Under the pieces are notes generated by a model, which saw nothing but the letters and a program-made list of their open reading frames with translations, was not told where the DNA came from and ran no database searches. The position numbers were made by a program, and so were the translations under genes. From Syntrophobacterales bacterium (lineage in GTDB: Bacteria > Desulfobacterota > Syntrophobacteria > BM002), in the NCBI GenBank assembly GCA_030613915.1, contig JAUWKY010000120.1:1-7080 (forward strand): a stretch of DNA of 7,080 nt, written 5' to 3'. Position 1 is the stretch's first letter. Each line of letters starts with the position of its first letter. Shown here in pieces: positions 6,198-7,080 of the stretch.

Positions 6198-6205
6198 TCA
6201 TCCGC
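6181..6205. repeat. Dyad (GATTGG-GTCA-CCAATC) between STAS and cyclodeaminase-family genes
   Basis: GATTGG (6184-6189) and CCAATC (6194-6199) are perfect inverse complements around GTCA. A further GCGGAT (6181-6186) pairs with ATCCGC (6200-6205) if three bases bulge. No T-run follows on the minus strand, so a standard terminator is not supported. Its overlap with a possible promoter makes an operator the better guess. Confidence 0.5.
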
Positions 6206-6257
6206 TGCTCGATTTCTCTTTTACCAATTCGGGCAGCAATAGTTCTCTACCCATTCT

Positions 6258-6632
6258 CTAACCTTCCTTGATAACCTTCTTTTGCATCCTATCTAAATAA
6301 CTATCTAGTTCTTCTATATCCTTAAAAATTCTCTGGTCGGGTAAAGCCTTGATAATTTCAAAAACCTTCTCGATCTGCGGTTGCATGTTCACAAGCAATA
6401 CCTCTCCTTCCTTACTCTTCATCACTTTTCTCGCCATGAGTATTACACTCACGCCGGAACTACTTATATAATTTAGTTCTTTTAGATCGAAAATGATCAC
6501 CTGCGGAGATCCCTGCAGAAGTGATTCGACTTCTTGCTGTAATGTGGAGTAGGTATTCGTATCAAGTGAACCGACGGGACTTACAACATACACTCCAGGA
6601 GTCTTCTCATCTGACATAACCCTTAACGCCAT
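6258..6632 (-). CDS. STAS-domain anti-sigma-factor antagonist (RsbV/SpoIIAA-like)
   Basis: This 124-residue protein is a single STAS domain, the usual size for the phospho-switch partner of an RsbW-type ATPase. The sequence shows the first strand VYVVSPVGSLDTNT (14-27), the strand VIIFDLKELNYI (45-56), and the phosphorylation turn SSSGVSVI (57-64) with Ser58 the likely phospho-site. C-terminal helices follow, ending in a Lys-rich tail. When unphosphorylated such proteins bind the cognate ATPase and free its target; phosphorylation blocks this. Classical SpoIIAA has Asp before the serine (DSSG), whereas here the position is Ser57, as in many STAS proteins. The ATG at 6632 has an excellent AAAAGGAGG (minus strand, 6646-6638) five bases upstream. 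It lies 70 bases after the ATPase gene, almost surely in the same operon. The PP2C phosphatase at 2485-4617 is the obvious candidate to dephosphorylate it. The DNA is AT-rich. Confidence 0.92.
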   Translation of the reverse strand: MALRVMSDEKTPGVYVVSPVGSLDTNTYSTLQQEVESLLQGSPQVIIFDLKELNYISSSGVSVILMARKVMKSKEGEVLLVNMQPQIEKVFEIIKALPDQRIFKDIEELDSYLDRMQKKVIKEG

Positions 6633-6702
6633 ATTGTCCTCCTTTTAGAAATTTTGGTTCGTCATTATTTCACAAGACAAACAAGCCTTGCCTTCGCCAA
6701 AT

Positions 6703-7080
6703 CTATTGACCTATGGGATGATCTGCAAGGTATTTTGTCAACTGTAATACATTATTACCTTCTTCTCTTTTGTATAAAATCTTATCCATCAGTTTCCGAA
6801 CTATGTGCATACCCATACCTCCCGGCTCTCTTTCACCGAATTGCCTCTTTAGATTGGCACTCTTGATTTCCAGTGGATTGAAGGGCTTGCCGTCGTCTTT
6901 GATTTGCATGGTTACCGATTCACTTTGCCAATTCATATGAACGGCAATCTTGTGGTCATAATCATCTTCATAACCATATTTTATGATGTTCGAAACAACT
7001 TCTTCCAGGGCTAATCTAATATCGTATATGACCTCACCTGCTAAATTATTTTTTTTCCCGAATTCAGCCACAGCCTTGCT
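6703..7080 (-). CDS. RsbW/SpoIIAB-type ATP-binding serine kinase (anti-sigma-factor-like), 5'-truncated by window
   Basis: The frame is open to the right edge, so 125 residues without the true N-terminus are seen; the GTG at 7071 is an internal codon. The visible part is a GHKL ATPase of the anti-sigma-factor/serine kinase class. The N-box is LALEEVVSNIIKYGY (visible residues 23-37, Glu27 as catalytic base and Asn31 for Mg). The G1 box is KDDGKPFNP (Asp62) and the G2 box is EPGGMGMHIVRKLMD (85-99). The end, GNNVLQLTKYL, closes the fold. Such proteins phosphorylate their STAS antagonist and hold a sigma factor or another partner. With family members near 140-150 residues, only about 15-25 residues should be missing. 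It precedes the STAS gene by 70 bases. The order ATPase-then-STAS is the reverse of the Bacillus rsbV-rsbW and spoIIAA-spoIIAB operons. The target is not in the window. Confidence 0.9.
   Translation of the reverse strand, partial: SKAVAEFGKKNNLAGEVIYDIRLALEEVVSNIIKYGYEDDYDHKIAVHMNWQSESVTMQIKDDGKPFNPLEIKSANLKRQFGEREPGGMGMHIVRKLMDKILYKREEGNNVLQLTKYLADHPIGQ

Overview
The window looks like chromosome of a free-living, anaerobe-type bacterium, most likely from the Desulfobacterota (former Deltaproteobacteria). That assignment is an inference from gene content (a corrinoid-type methyltransferase of the uroporphyrinogen decarboxylase superfamily, a folate cyclodeaminase-family protein, a large periplasmic-sensor phosphatase) and from the style of the intergenic repeats. 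No rRNA or lineage marker is present to prove it. No tRNA, rRNA, CRISPR array, transposase or phage gene was seen, and no gene-free stretch exceeds 300 bases.

Left part (1-2304, + strand): the C-terminal end of a uroporphyrinogen decarboxylase/corrinoid methyltransferase-family protein, whose stop codon lies inside a short tandem CTAAARTG repeat array; a serine alpha/beta hydrolase; an intergenic dyad repeat; and a FabH-like ketoacyl synthase with an intact Cys-His-Asn triad. The hydrolase and the synthase are separated by 158 bases of repeat-bearing DNA and need not be one operon.

Middle (2305-5507, + strand): a 151-bp imperfect palindrome, then a 710-residue membrane protein (dCache periplasmic sensor, HAMP, RsbU/SpoIIE-type PP2C phosphatase). 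Forty-four bases downstream lies a small soluble protein-kinase-fold protein. The sensor carries what reads as the complete amino-acid-binding motif of the dCache_1 family.

Right part (5546-7080, - strand): transcribed towards the middle are an RsbW/SpoIIAB-type histidine-kinase-like ATPase (its N-terminus lies beyond the window), an RsbV/SpoIIAA-type STAS anti-sigma-factor antagonist, and a cyclodeaminase/cyclohydrolase-family protein. The STAS and ATPase genes are clearly more AT-rich than the rest.

Together, the PP2C phosphatase, the STAS protein and the ATPase are the three classical components of a partner-switching module. The ATPase phosphorylates the STAS protein, the phosphatase reverses this in response to a ligand, and the STAS protein's state decides what the ATPase binds. 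Here the phosphatase faces the other two convergently, with an uncharacterised kinase and a folate-type enzyme between them. The most interesting reading is an amino-acid-sensing partner switch; its final target (sigma factor or other) is not in the window.
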